Assembly: GCF_007754155.1 (NCBI RefSeq)
Contig: NZ_CP037423.1
Coordinates: 6,630,938-6,694,937 of the forward strand
Origin: Stieleria neptunia
GTDB lineage: Bacteria > Planctomycetota > Planctomycetia > Pirellulales > Pirellulaceae
DNA: 64,000 nt
Direction of reading: 5' to 3'
Below the pieces are notes generated by a model. It ran no database searches. It saw nothing but the letters and a program-made list of their open reading frames with translations, and was not told the DNA's origin. Below, in pieces: positions 43,701-53,465 of this stretch; position 1 is the first letter of the stretch, and each line of letters starts with the position of its first letter. Both the position numbers and the translations under genes were made by a program.

Positions 43701-46700
43701 GTCTGCACCGGCGAAGATGTCGGTGGCGCTGCCCGTCGCGGTGCCGCGTACGTTGATGACGTCGGAGCCCGTGTCAGTGTCAATCAAGGTTGCCGAGTCG
43801 GCACCGGTGTTGATCAACGTGACCACGTCGGCACCGCTGCCCGCATCGATCGCCAATCCGCTTTCGGCACCGGTGGTGGTGACCGTCACGTCGTCGTCGC
43901 CGTCCCCCGTGGTCACCCGTGTGACACTGGCGTCGACGACACCCGGTGTTCCCGTCGTTCCCGTGTTCTGGATCGTCACGCTATCGTTGTCGATTCCCGA
44001 ATCGATAGAAAGCACACTTTCAAGGCCCGTCGTCATGACGTCAATCGTGTCGATGCCGCCGTCGGTGTTGACCGTCGTCCGCGTTCGGTCACCGGTCGTG
44101 GTGATTGTGACGTCGTCGGCTGCAGAACCGGTTTCCAGGTTCAGCGTTTCGATCGTGTCGTAAATCAGCGGGGCGGTGAAAGCAGTCGACGTCAACGTCG
44201 TTGCGTCGAGGGTGTATGTGTTGGCCGCCGCGCTGCCTTCGTTGCTGATGTTCAGCTCGTCACCCAGGTCGTAACTCTGCTCGACCGTGATCGTTTTGGC
44301 AGTCACCGTTTCAGTGACTCCGGGGCTGACCGCGGCGGGATCTTCACCGTAGACGCAAATGTCCCCCAGAATCCCGTCCAGCACGCCCGCCGGATTGCCC
44401 CGCATCACGGCGCGATCGGCGCTGCGTGTGCCCGCGGCGTCGGAGGAAATGTTGATCGTGTCGACGTCTGCACCGGCGAAGATGTCGGTGGCGCTGCCCG
44501 TCGCGGTGGCACGTACGTTGATGACGTCAGAGCCCGTGTCGGTGTCGATGACGGTTGCCGAGTCGGCACCGGTGTTGATCAGCGTGACGACGTCGTCGCC
44601 GCTGCCCGCTTCGATCGCCAATCCGCTTTCGGCACCGGTCGTGGTGACCGTCACATCGTCGTCGCCGTCCCCCGTGGTCACCTGTGTGACGCTGGCGTCG
44701 ACGACACCCGGTGTTCCCGTCGTCCCCGTGTTTTCGATCGTCACGCTATCGTTGTCGATTCCCGAATCGATCAGTAGCACGCTCTCAAGGCCGGTCGTCG
44801 TGACGTCAATCGTGTCGATGCCGCTGTAGGTGTTGACCGTCGTCCGAGTCCGGTCACCGGTCGTGGTGATCGTGACGTCGTCGGCCGCAGAACCGGTTTC
44901 CAGGTTCAGCGTTTCGATCGTGTCGTAAATCAGCGGGGCGGCCAATGCAGTCGACGTCAACGTCGTTGCGTCGAGGGTGTAGGTGTTGGCCGCGGCGCTG
45001 CCTTCGCTGCTGATGTTCAGCTCGTCACCCAGATCGTAACTCTGCTCGACCGTGATCGTTTTGGCAGTCACCGTTTCGGTGACTCCGGGGCTGACCACGG
45101 CGGGGTCTTCACCGTAGACGCAAATCGCGCCCAAAATGCCGTCCAGCACGCCCGCCGGATTACCCCGCATCACGGCGCGATCGGCGCTGCGTGTGCCAGC
45201 GGCGTCGGAGGAAACGTTGATCGTGTCGACGTCTGCACCGGCAAAGATGTCGGTGGCGCTGCCCGTCGCGGTGCCGCGTACGTTGATGACGTCGGAGCCC
45301 GTGTCGGTGTCGATGACGGTTGCCGAGTCGGCACCGGTGTTGATCAGCGTGACGACGTCGTCGCCGCTGCCCGCATCGATCGCCAAACCGCTTGCGGCAC
45401 CGGTCGACGTAACGACCAGATCATCGTCCTGATCGCCGCTGGCGACTCGCGTGACGCTGCCGGCACCCGTGTTGGTGATGGAAACGGAATCGGCACCGCC
45501 GAGCGTGTTGATCGAAACGATGCCTCCGGCGCCCGTGCTGGTGATCGTCACGGTATCGTCACCGTCGCCGGAATCCACCGACGTGGAGCCTGCGGCGAGG
45601 GTACTGGTGATGGCGACGATGTCGTTGTCGCTGCCCGTTTCTAGCGACACCGATTCGACACCGGCGTAAGTCAGGCTGCCGGCCAATCCGGTGGAGGCCA
45701 AGGTGGAGTCGGTCAACGTGTAGGTTTCCGCCGTCACGCTGGAACTGTCGGAAACATTGAGTTGGTCGCCGATCGGGAGGGTCAGGTCAACCGTGGTGGT
45801 CTTTGCCGTGACGCTGTCGCTGGTCGTCGGTGCAGCATCGTGCGCGTCACCGCCGACGACGACGGCACCGAGAATTCCGTCCAACGAGGTTAAACCGACG
45901 TTGAAAGTGTCGTTGCCGACGCCGCCGTTCAAATTAGCCGTCCGCATCGCCGGAACCCTGGCGATGTTGATCGTGTCGTTGGCGTCGTCACCGTTGACCG
46001 TCAGGGTGGGGAACGATGTCAGGGAGTCCAAATCGAGAACATCAATTTGGTCGTCGCCCGTTCCGGCGTTGATGGTCAGCGAAGTCGTGGGATTCAGGAA
46101 GTCGACCAGTTCGCCCAGGGTCGAATCGATTCGATTGACGTCATCACCGCCGACCGGATCGTCCGAAAGCGTGATCGTTTCGCTGCCACCGGTGAAGGTA
46201 AACACGCGGTCCGTGGCACTTAAATTGTCAACGATCGGTTCGAGACCGGTGTACTGAATCGTCCCGGAATCGAGGGCGTTGAACTGGATCGAAATCGTAC
46301 CGCCCATCTGATCATTGACCGGCGGGGCAAACTGATGCTCGACCACCAGCGCGTTACCGTTGACCAACCGCAGCGCGTCGCCGGGGATCCCGGGATTGTT
46401 GGGGTCATTCAACGGATCGTTGCCGTCGAAGGAGATCGGCGTCACGATCACTCCGCCGGAGTAGTCGATCGTCAGGGTATCCTGGTCCGAGCTTCCTTGA
46501 ACCGCGATGTTGGTGATCGTCCCGATCGGGACACGGCTCAGCAGCGTGCCGTTGTTGCTGTCATTGACCTGGAGATCGGCGCCGGCGATTTCGATCGTGT
46601 ATTGGTCGGCGACGTTATCCGAAACCGCGGGGAAGATAAACAGATCACTGATGTCGACGCTTGCCTGGGCGCTGGAGGTCAGCCCATCGGCATCGCTGAC

Positions 46701-47363
46701 GACCAAATCGATCGTGTGCGAGCCGACGCCGATGTGATCGATCACGGTCATCCACGGAATCGTGGCGACGGCGTCGTTGGTGATGAAATCGGGGACGCTG
46801 TCTTGGTCCAGGTCCCAGTTGAAGGTCAGCGTGTCGCCGGCATCGACATCGGTGGTCCCGCTGGCGTCGACCGTGATCGTCAGTCCGGCATCGATCGCAT
46901 AGGGACCACCCGCATCCGCCACCGGGGCTTCGTTCACGTTGGCGACGGTGATTTGAATTGGTTGTGAGTCGGAGTTCGAGTCGCTGTCGGTGACCACCAC
47001 GGTGACGTCATAGACATTGTCGAGGCCGTCGTCGGCGGGCTGTTCAAAATCAGGGGCGGAATTGAATTGCAATACGCCCGTGTTGGGATCGATGTTGAAC
47101 AGACTCTGATCGGCGCCTCCCCCAAACGAATACGTCAATCCGCTGCCTTCGGAATCGAGATCGTCGGTGGACTGGACATCGATCGCGAACACTTGGTTTT
47201 CATCGACCGTCGCGGTGTCGGACGACGTGATGACGGCGAGAAGACGGCGGTTCTCGAGCGATTCGACCAAAATGCGGCGCCGCTGGGTCCGCTTTCGAGC
47301 GTTCTTTCGGGGCTGGCGTTTGGAGATCGAGCCGAGCAGACGGTGTGGCCAGTTTCGCGGCAT
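40728..47363 (-). CDS. Giant surface protein with 255-residue repeats and dockerin-like C-terminus
   Basis: A 2211-aa secreted protein. The N-terminus carries the planctomycete LEPR-XLL motif (RRRILVESLENRRLLAV, about 28-44), then a cadherin-like region (ENQVFAIDVQ) and a PKD-like region (APVADAGGPYAIDAG). The middle is beta-solenoid-like with Gly/Asp turns (DSGDGDDTVTI). Three repeat units of exactly 255 residues (765 bp) recur; corresponding bases lie at 43591, 44356 and 45121 (caaat words), with a divergent unit beyond. RTX-like GGAGNDTLYGG turns follow near residue 2000. The C-terminus has two dockerin-type repeats (DVNQDGVASARDALIIIN; DVNGNGVIEPSDALMVIN). A Ca2+-stabilised surface or extracellular role is likely. 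Confidence 0.88.
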   Translation of the reverse strand: MPRNWPHRLLGSISKRQPRKNARKRTQRRRILVESLENRRLLAVITSSDTATVDENQVFAIDVQSTDDLDSEGSGLTYSFGGGADQSLFNIDPNTGVLQFNSAPDFEQPADDGLDNVYDVTVVVTDSDSNSDSQPIQITVANVNEAPVADAGGPYAIDAGLTITVDASGTTDVDAGDTLTFNWDLDQDSVPDFITNDAVATIPWMTVIDHIGVGSHTIDLVVSDADGLTSSAQASVDISDLFIFPAVSDNVADQYTIEIAGADLQVNDSNNGTLLSRVPIGTITNIAVQGSSDQDTLTIDYSGGVIVTPISFDGNDPLNDPNNPGIPGDALRLVNGNALVVEHQFAPPVNDQMGGTISIQFNALDSGTIQYTGLEPIVDNLSATDRVFTFTGGSETITLSDDPVGGDDVNRIDSTLGELVDFLNPTTSLTINAGTGDDQIDVLDLDSLTSFPTLTVNGDDANDTINIARVPAMRTANLNGGVGNDTFNVGLTSLDGILGAVVVGGDAHDAAPTTSDSVTAKTTTVDLTLPIGDQLNVSDSSSVTAETYTLTDSTLASTGLAGSLTYAGVESVSLETGSDNDIVAITSTLAAGSTSVDSGDGDDTVTITSTGAGGIVSINTLGGADSVSITNTGAGSVTRVASGDQDDDLVVTSTGAASGLAIDAGSGDDVVTLINTGADSATVIDTDTGSDVINVRGTATGSATDIFAGADVDTINVSSDAAGTRSADRAVMRGNPAGVLDGILGAICVYGEDPAVVSPGVTETVTAKTITVEQSYDLGDELNISSEGSAAANTYTLDATTLTSTALAAPLIYDTIETLNLETGSAADDVTITTTGDRTRTTVNTYSGIDTIDVTTTGLESVLLIDSGIDNDSVTIENTGTTGTPGVVDASVTQVTTGDGDDDVTVTTTGAESGLAIEAGSGDDVVTLINTGADSATVIDTDTGSDVINVRATATGSATDIFAGADVDTINISSDAAGTRSADRAVMRGNPAGVLDGILGDICVYGEDPAAVSPGVTETVTAKTITVEQSYDLGDELNISNEGSAAANTYTLDATTLTSTAFTAPLIYDTIETLNLETGSAADDVTITTTGDRTRTTVNTDGGIDTIDVMTTGLESVLSIDSGIDNDSVTIQNTGTTGTPGVVDASVTRVTTGDGDDDVTVTTTGAESGLAIDAGSGADVVTLINTGADSATLIDTDTGSDVINVRGTATGSATDIFAGADVDTINISSDAAGTRSADRAVMRGNPTGVLDGIFGDICVYGEDPAAVSPGVTETVTAKTITVEQSYDLGDELNISNEGSAAANTYTLDATTLTSTAFTVPLIYDTIETLNLETGSAADDVTITTTGDRTRTTVNTDGGADTIDVMTTGLESVLLIDSGIDNDSVTIDSTGTTGTPGVVDASVTRVTTGDGDDEVTVTTTGAESGLAIDAGSGDDTVTLLGTGATSATAISLGAGDDITNIRATAADSVVVVNGGSDNDTVNITSTADGSLGTPNGNLNGDLDGILGDICVFGEGHDGPSISESVTGRQTIGSDVTRTATVDTGDTLNVSDQLSAGAHSYTVTATSVERSGGGNVAYETTETLNLRTTQGDATVAVVSTADATSFNLTSYVGSDTVTITTTGAGSISQISTDDNGDTVSVASTGDTSVTVVDTAAGSDAVSIESLGDQAGLQVNSGDDIDSVDLLVETAAPVRTGFAVVNVAAGSGDDTLNVNEVFLNTIVDLNGDMGDDTINLNASGADTAGYLGRINNDPLGSDAVAATRQLFLDGGDNSLGGSTVTQGVTNVGGFPVQDSESGIATGDRVNLLAGSATESLDLRYVITAASQGVLATTTPGTPRATTGNEVFETLGIESVDVVTGTQDDIFTVTSDIPIEITATAQLLTFDGGNGTDKFEVIGGSDADLITVAPSGDAQLEPFGIANVELVRIDGNGGDDQISTQTSTLGTLNGGAGNDTLYGGFNQDLLTGGPGVDFLFGNSGNDVLISDQDFGSDAAFITDGELLNGGSEDNLSPGDICVQLGVDTFSSCEAFEDGGGIKDVLTWLRGVIIPQGSVNFSDPNNPFLLPFVPVRTNPAPLLLVTEPSQIPSLVATTNMTQPPPQPQTFAAADVNQDGVASARDALIIINHIARTQNSTASGEQVLSEADRSKDVNGNGVIEPSDALMVINQIAKSDYSSGEGEAGAASDWIPAVDSVFADADDEERFLDDLLLGIGTL

Positions 47364-47728
47364 AACAGAACCTGGATACCCTGATGGCGTGTAGGTGAAT
47401 TAATGTCGATCACTCGGAAGCGGGTTGACTTTCACTTTCGTCGACAGATTTTGACCGAGAGTTCGGTGGGTTTGCTGCAAAACCAGCCCCTAGGATCACC
47501 GATGCTCTCACCCCCGAGTAAAGTCACCCAGCTGCGAAAAACAAGCCAACAGTCACAAAAGGACCAACTTGCCTGGTTTCCGCTCTTTCACGGCGGTTCC
47601 ATCCATCCAAACGCCTAAAATCAATTGTCACGTTTGGTGGCTCAAAACAACGCTTGAAAGCACACGCTAAGCTGGTATGACAGGGTTGGCCCCCGATTCG
47701 ATCTTCCCGCCGGACACACCCCCCTCTA
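47364..47728. other. Divergent spacer, nothing identified
   Basis: The region separates the surface protein (minus) from the giant kinase (plus). It must hold both promoters, but no convincing boxes, dyads or small genes are seen. Confidence 0.5.
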
Positions 47729-50700
47729 ATGAGTAACGCCCCTCCCGTCGAATTCCATCCCGGTATGGAAGTTGTTCCGGGCTACACCCTGATCAGCCCC
47801 CTAGGAAGCGGGATGGCGGGGGATGTTTGGCAGGCTCAGGCCGCCGGTGGCATCAAGGTGGCGCTGAAGGTCGTCCGTAATTTGAAGGACCTCGGCGGTC
47901 GCAAGGAGCTCAAGGCACTCAAGACCATTCGCGATGTGCACCATCCGAATCTGTGCCCCCTGTTTGGGTTTTGGACGAAAGACGCCGATGGTCGAATCTT
48001 GGCCGATGGTGAAACGGAGGATCTGACCTTTGATTCGGTCAGTGCCGCCGGAGTCGGCATGCCTCCGCCCCCCGCCTCCGGCTCTCCAGCCTCGGCGGCC
48101 GACAGCGGCCGGGTCGGCGAAGTGGGCGGCACGATGGCGATCGGCACCGGGATGCATTTCCCCGACCCCACTGCAGGGCCAGGCACTGACGGACCGGAAG
48201 GGGAGAATCGCGGTCCCCAGCAACAGCCGTCGAAACCGAAGGTCACCGCCGAGCAGTTGATCGTCGTCATGGGGCTCGGTGATTGCACCCTCTACGATCG
48301 GCTGAAATTCGTACGTCAGGAAGCCGGGCTGCCCCCCGATGCCCACGACACACCCTATGGATTGGACGCCGCCGAAACGATTCGTTATCTCCGCGCGTCG
48401 GCCAGCGCGATCGATCTGCTCAATCAAGAGCACCAGATTTATCACTGTGACATCAAACCCCAGAATATCTTGCTGGTCGGTGGTGAAGCCCAGGTGTGTG
48501 ACTTCGGGCTGGCCAAGCAGATGGAAGGCGACATGCGTCAGACGCAACAAGCCTTTGCGACACCGGCATATGCACCGCCGGAGGTGCTGCACAACGAGGG
48601 GTACAGTCGGCAAGTCGATCAATACTCGCTGGCGGTGACGTATTACGAGCTGCGAACCGGTCTGCTGCCCTTTGACATCACCACGCACGCCAGCATGCTG
48701 GTGGCCAAGTCGACGGGCAAGCTCAATCTCGACGCGCTTTCCCCGGCGGAGCGCAAGGTGTTGCAAAAAGCCCTGCGCCGGGTGCCCAGCGAGCGATACG
48801 GATCGTGCACCGAATTCATCAACGCGATCGCCGTCGCATCGGGTGTCGAGAAAAGTGGCGGCATCACGATCGGTCGAATCATCACCGCCGTCGCCGTGTT
48901 GCTGGTGACCGCGGGATTAGGAATCGGTGTCTGGAGCGTCGTCCATCCGGAAAGTTTCAATTCCATCTTCCGTCGCAGCGAAATCGAAGTCGCGAAAGAT
49001 CTGCAAAAAGTCAAAGCCAGCTATGAGCGCACCGACCCGTTGCAGTTTGAGGAATCGCACGTCACGTTGACCGAGGTGATGAGCCGGTCGGCGGAAATCG
49101 GCGCGCAATCCGAAGGGGAATTGAAAGAAAAGGCCGATGCGCTTTTCGCGGATGCGGCGGCCCGGCTGATCAACAAGATTCACGCCGCATTAAAACAGTA
49201 TGAAGACCGGCCCGGTTCTGCGATCGCGCAAAAGGAAGTCAATTCCATGGCGAGCTGTTTGGACCAACTGGAACTGGAACCCGACAAGCCCGACTCGGTG
49301 ATCTGGCAGGGGTTACAACATTGGCAAACGTCCGGCAATGAGTCTCTCAACAACGCCTGCGCCGAATACCTTTCGCTCTATCACGCCGCCGCCGTTCGGT
49401 TCGACCTGTTGCTCGGCGCCCGGCCGTTGCCCGATCGATTGCAAGCACTTCGCCAAGCGTTGCCGCAGCACCTGCAATCGCTGCGTCAGTCGCTCGATCA
49501 GCGTCCCGGTGATTTCTCGCAGCAGTCGATCGACTTGACGCTGGCATCGCTGCTGCCGGTGCTGGCGACCATGCCGGCACAAGAGATCAAGACGTGGACG
49601 GCGGAGCAATGGCTGGAAGAGACGCGTTTAAACGATCTGATCCGCGCCGAGTCGGTGGTTCGCCAGTTCGGCCCCCACCCGTTGTACTCGCAACGTTGGT
49701 CGGAGATTCGCGAGACGTTCACGTTGGCGGTCGAGCCCGCGGTCACCGAAACCGTCGCAACCGATGCGACGATCAGCCAGCCAACCAAGCAACGCGTGTT
49801 GGACGGATTTCCAGACTTAAAAACCGAAAAGCGATTCGCCGAACTGAGAACCGCGGTCCAACAATCCGGCTGGAGCGAGGTGGATCGTTTGCTCGGGGAA
49901 TTGCGTCTGGCGAGTTCGATCAACGCCGAACAGAAAGCGGTTTTGGCCGTCATCGGTGCCATGGCGGAACATCGCTCCGACGACCATGCAGCTGAGAAAA
50001 CGTTGGCATCGATCAACGCTGCCGACATCTCCCCGATCCAGTTGCGTGAGATGCGCGCAGAACCCTTGCTGGCCAGCTTCATGCGTGCGATCGGCCAACG
50101 CATCCTCGACAATCCCGATCGATCGGCAACACGCTTTTATACGCAAGTCAGTGCTGCCCGCTGGATTGAGCGTGAACTTGACACGCCGGTGCCGGAAGAG
50201 TTCTTGTCGGCCGCGGCGATTTCCCTGCTTCGTGAAAGTCCCCAATTGATCTTCGATCCGGCGGGACGATCCGAATTGGATCTGGACGGATGGTTGGGTC
50301 TGCTCGATGACCGGCCGCAGTCGGCGGTGTTGGCGGCGGCGATCCGAATGGAACAACAAATCGCGGCCCCGTCGGCCGACCAGACGGTCGTTGCAGCGGC
50401 GAGCCAAATTCTCAAGTCGTCGGCCCCCGGATACTTGGAGCAAATCTCAAACGGATACGCCAACTATTTGTTAGCCTGTGCCGCCTGTTTGCAGAACCAA
50501 GACCTCGGTCCACTCGGCGAGCAGTTGGCCACCACGGCGCGGGAATCGATTGCAGCCCTGGGGCCGACGCGACTGTACAAGGGCACCGAGATGATTGTCC
50601 GCCAATCCGTCGCGTCCTCGGGCATTGCCGATGACGAAATCACCTCACTGCGTTATTCCAATGGATCGGCAAACGCCGCCGACATCCGTCGTGCCCGTTC

Positions 50701-52999
50701 GTACTTGGGGCTGGCCGAGACCCTGGTGCGATCGACCGATCAAGGGTTGCCGACGGTGCTGGAAAACGAATTGTTTCTTCAGTCGGTGGCTAGCGGCGGT
50801 GCGGGCGCGACCGCCATCGTCATCCCACGACTGATCGACGACCGTTTGGACAGCCCCGCAACGACGGCGGAACTGTCCACCCAATTGCTCAAGGCCGTGC
50901 ATCGGATCGGCCTGGAACAATGGGAACAGACGCGGGAGGCCAAAGCCAAAAGCGAGGTTGCGCTGCGTCTGCTGCTTCGCCCCACACGAACGCTGCTGGA
51001 ACGATTCGGTCGTGATCGATTCGGCCCGCGAACCCTGGCATCGAATCCGAAGGGTGTGTTGATTCGTATGGTGCTGCTGCCGACGGTCACCGATGTGGTC
51101 GACGAAGCGCTGCGATTCAACAAAGACCAGTTGCTGCCGTCCGGTTTTCAACCTGAATTTCAGTGGCCGATCGACGAGGTCAGCAAACTCTGTCAAGTCG
51201 CCGCGGTCGCGTACACCGATCCGATGACGCGGTCGGAGTTTCAAGATGCCGATTTGTATCGTCGTCAACAGATCGCGATTTCCGCCATCGCAGCCCAAGA
51301 CGCAACGCTGTCCGACGTCGAAGCCCGTCCCTACCTGTTCGAAGTTGCCATGGCTGCGGTGGATCTCCGCAACTGCGACAGCAACCAGTTGCAGACGCTG
51401 GCCGACAATTTGTCCCGAACGGGAAAGGCCCAGGATGTGATCCAGTTCCTCCGCAGCGAAGGCTATGAGCGGTTGGCAAACGCCAGCGTGACACGTGCCG
51501 AGCTTGGGGGCTTTCTCCGCCAAGCCTACGATGCCGCCGAATCCGTCCTCAGCGGGATTCCCTCGCAAGGCGACGTCAACCGACCGGACCAGCGACGACT
51601 GCTTTATGAAGTCTCGGCCAAAAGCGCCGACCTGGGCGTCCGCTTGGCGTTCCTGCAAAAGGCGATCCCGGACAAATTGCGTCTGCTGCAGCCCTCGTTG
51701 ACGCGGGCCGATCGGGCGTTGGACGTGTATGACGAACAATGGGAAGAAGACGTCCACTGTCCGCTCGTGGCTGCCTACATCACCAAAGGAAATGTTTGCG
51801 AAGACATCGCCCACTATTGCTCGATCGCTGACGACCAGGCAACGGTCCAACGACGCGAAGACCATTTCCGGCTCGCAATCGAAGCCTTCGCCCAGGCCAA
51901 GAACAAGAACGACCAAGATCTGAAGACACGTTTCTCGCTCGGGCGTTGTGAATACCGTTGGGCGCTGACGTTGCAAGGCAGTGCCAAAGACAACGCGCTG
52001 GCCGATGCAGCCAAATCGCTCGGCGCGCGTCCCGCGGACGTCGCCAATCTGGACGAAGTGGAAGCGAACAAGGCGGCCGAATGGTACGTTTGGAAGATCA
52101 GCGTCGAATGGGAACGCGGTAATCAAAACGACGCACTGCAGGCTTCCATCACCGCCGTCCAATTGGTCGCCGACGAACTGGTGCACCTGACGATTCGAAG
52201 CGATCTGGCACGCAAATGTGCCTGGGTGATGGCCAAGAGCGGTCGATTGTCCGAAGCGATCGAGTGCTTGCGGATCTTGGATGGACGTGGCGACACCCTC
52301 GACGTGATCATGCGAATGGGGCTGCTGTCGGATATCGCGTTTTTCCGCAATTGCCCCGACAAGACGCTGTTTACCGTTCCGCTTAGGATTCTGCAGCGAA
52401 CCGAGAAATTGCAGAAGCTCGCTGAGGATGATGACGCGACCTATGAATTGGCCAAAATCGCGACGCGCTGTGTCCGCGAACAACTCGCCAATCTGATTTC
52501 CACCGTGCAAAGCATCACCGCCAGCGAGCCCGAAGATCTATCGATCGGCCCCAAAGAACTCGAGTCGCAACTCGACCGCAATCGAGGCGGCGACTACTTG
52601 GAACTTTCCAAAGTCTTTCTGGAGGGCGACGCCGCGGCACGCAATAAAGATCCCGATGCCATCTTCCGCTTCGCGTGCGACCTCGCCGCGGTCAGCGACG
52701 CGATCCCCCAACCGCCGGAATATGTCGACGACCAAACGTACATCACCAACAACCTGTGTCTGATGGTGCTCTATTCCCTCAACTATTGGGTCGCCGAAAT
52801 CGCCAAACAAGATCCCCTGGCGAAACAACAAACCCAACTCAGCGCCAGTCAAGCATTGGCCGGCGGGAAACACGCGGAAGTCATCCGGTGCCTCGACTTC
52901 CTGAAAATCAGTTTCCAAAACGCCGGCAATCGCCGGTTGGAATCGGTCGTCGACGATGCCATCAAAATGGTCAACGAACTGAAGACGCCGCCCAATTGA
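47729..52999 (+). CDS. Giant Ser/Thr protein kinase with helical C-terminal part
   Basis: A 1756-aa membrane-anchored Hanks-type kinase. The kinase domain covers about 15-370: the glycine loop is LGSGMAGDVW (25-34), the ATP lysine is Lys47 (VALKVV), the catalytic loop HCDIKPQN has Asp241 (HRD to HCD), and DFG is at 258-260, with APPE after. Residues about 84-172 are a Pro/Gly-rich insert between the small lobe and hinge. A single membrane helix is at 383-405 (ITAVAVLLVTAGLGIGVW). The remaining 1350 residues lie outside and are almost all helical, TPR- or solenoid-like, without a motif I can name. The gene starts without a clear ribosome-binding site and stands alone, divergent from the surface-protein gene. 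Confidence 0.92.
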   Translation: MSNAPPVEFHPGMEVVPGYTLISPLGSGMAGDVWQAQAAGGIKVALKVVRNLKDLGGRKELKALKTIRDVHHPNLCPLFGFWTKDADGRILADGETEDLTFDSVSAAGVGMPPPPASGSPASAADSGRVGEVGGTMAIGTGMHFPDPTAGPGTDGPEGENRGPQQQPSKPKVTAEQLIVVMGLGDCTLYDRLKFVRQEAGLPPDAHDTPYGLDAAETIRYLRASASAIDLLNQEHQIYHCDIKPQNILLVGGEAQVCDFGLAKQMEGDMRQTQQAFATPAYAPPEVLHNEGYSRQVDQYSLAVTYYELRTGLLPFDITTHASMLVAKSTGKLNLDALSPAERKVLQKALRRVPSERYGSCTEFINAIAVASGVEKSGGITIGRIITAVAVLLVTAGLGIGVWSVVHPESFNSIFRRSEIEVAKDLQKVKASYERTDPLQFEESHVTLTEVMSRSAEIGAQSEGELKEKADALFADAAARLINKIHAALKQYEDRPGSAIAQKEVNSMASCLDQLELEPDKPDSVIWQGLQHWQTSGNESLNNACAEYLSLYHAAAVRFDLLLGARPLPDRLQALRQALPQHLQSLRQSLDQRPGDFSQQSIDLTLASLLPVLATMPAQEIKTWTAEQWLEETRLNDLIRAESVVRQFGPHPLYSQRWSEIRETFTLAVEPAVTETVATDATISQPTKQRVLDGFPDLKTEKRFAELRTAVQQSGWSEVDRLLGELRLASSINAEQKAVLAVIGAMAEHRSDDHAAEKTLASINAADISPIQLREMRAEPLLASFMRAIGQRILDNPDRSATRFYTQVSAARWIERELDTPVPEEFLSAAAISLLRESPQLIFDPAGRSELDLDGWLGLLDDRPQSAVLAAAIRMEQQIAAPSADQTVVAAASQILKSSAPGYLEQISNGYANYLLACAACLQNQDLGPLGEQLATTARESIAALGPTRLYKGTEMIVRQSVASSGIADDEITSLRYSNGSANAADIRRARSYLGLAETLVRSTDQGLPTVLENELFLQSVASGGAGATAIVIPRLIDDRLDSPATTAELSTQLLKAVHRIGLEQWEQTREAKAKSEVALRLLLRPTRTLLERFGRDRFGPRTLASNPKGVLIRMVLLPTVTDVVDEALRFNKDQLLPSGFQPEFQWPIDEVSKLCQVAAVAYTDPMTRSEFQDADLYRRQQIAISAIAAQDATLSDVEARPYLFEVAMAAVDLRNCDSNQLQTLADNLSRTGKAQDVIQFLRSEGYERLANASVTRAELGGFLRQAYDAAESVLSGIPSQGDVNRPDQRRLLYEVSAKSADLGVRLAFLQKAIPDKLRLLQPSLTRADRALDVYDEQWEEDVHCPLVAAYITKGNVCEDIAHYCSIADDQATVQRREDHFRLAIEAFAQAKNKNDQDLKTRFSLGRCEYRWALTLQGSAKDNALADAAKSLGARPADVANLDEVEANKAAEWYVWKISVEWERGNQNDALQASITAVQLVADELVHLTIRSDLARKCAWVMAKSGRLSEAIECLRILDGRGDTLDVIMRMGLLSDIAFFRNCPDKTLFTVPLRILQRTEKLQKLAEDDDATYELAKIATRCVREQLANLISTVQSITASEPEDLSIGPKELESQLDRNRGGDYLELSKVFLEGDAAARNKDPDAIFRFACDLAAVSDAIPQPPEYVDDQTYITNNLCLMVLYSLNYWVAEIAKQDPLAKQQTQLSASQALAGGKHAEVIRCLDFLKISFQNAGNRRLESVVDDAIKMVNELKTPPN

Positions 53000-53465
53000 C
53001 CCCGTCACGGTGTTGCGGTGTAACACTCACCGGTGGAGGCCATGCGGATTTGAAGCGTCCCTCCGAGGTCGAGAAGTGTTCAAGGTCACCCTCCCCTTGG
53101 GAGGGTCGGACGCGGGGTACGAGCGGCCGGGGAGGGTTCGTTGTGGCTCGAAATCACTCCGGCATAACCGATCGACCTCCCCTCGCTTCGCTCGACCCTC
53201 CTGCCAGGAGGGTGACTTTGAAACTGCACGACCTCGCCAGGGAAAGTGGCATCGAGAGTGACACGCTCCTCCCAAACTGGGGAACAACCGAACAAACGAA
53301 AGCTTAGGCAATTTGGGCAGTTTCGCATCTTTGCCCAACATTTGCTTTAGGCATTCGGGGGTGTCCGTCGATCTACCCATCATATCGGGTAGTGCGGACG
53401 GTTCACGGATGAGGCGTCAGGGGCGATCGGTCTCCCACCAAAACTGATAGTTGACAGGGAAAGCA
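53000..53465. other. Spacer with dispersed repeat R5, copy 2
   Basis: It contains the R5 core at 53169-53235 (cgacctcccctcgcttcgct and ctgcacgacctc) and a ccctccccttgggagggtcgg palindrome near 53091-53110. No gene is visible. The TonB receptor's ribosome-binding site and ATG lie at its right end. Confidence 0.65.
53169..53235. repeat. Dispersed repeat R5, copy 2
   Basis: Same orientation and core as 27010-27083, including the ccctcctgccaggaggg palindrome and the ctttgaaactgcacgacctc ending. Confidence 0.75.

Noticed and set aside
43500..45400. Possible CRISPR-like or segmental array from the 765-bp periodicity
   Set aside because: It is an in-frame protein repeat inside one open gene.
42693..45669. 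Long open frames opposite the giant surface-protein gene
   Set aside because: They are Ser/Val/Pro-rich antisense translations of a repetitive, GC-rich gene and repeat with its 765-bp period; no start signals or domains.
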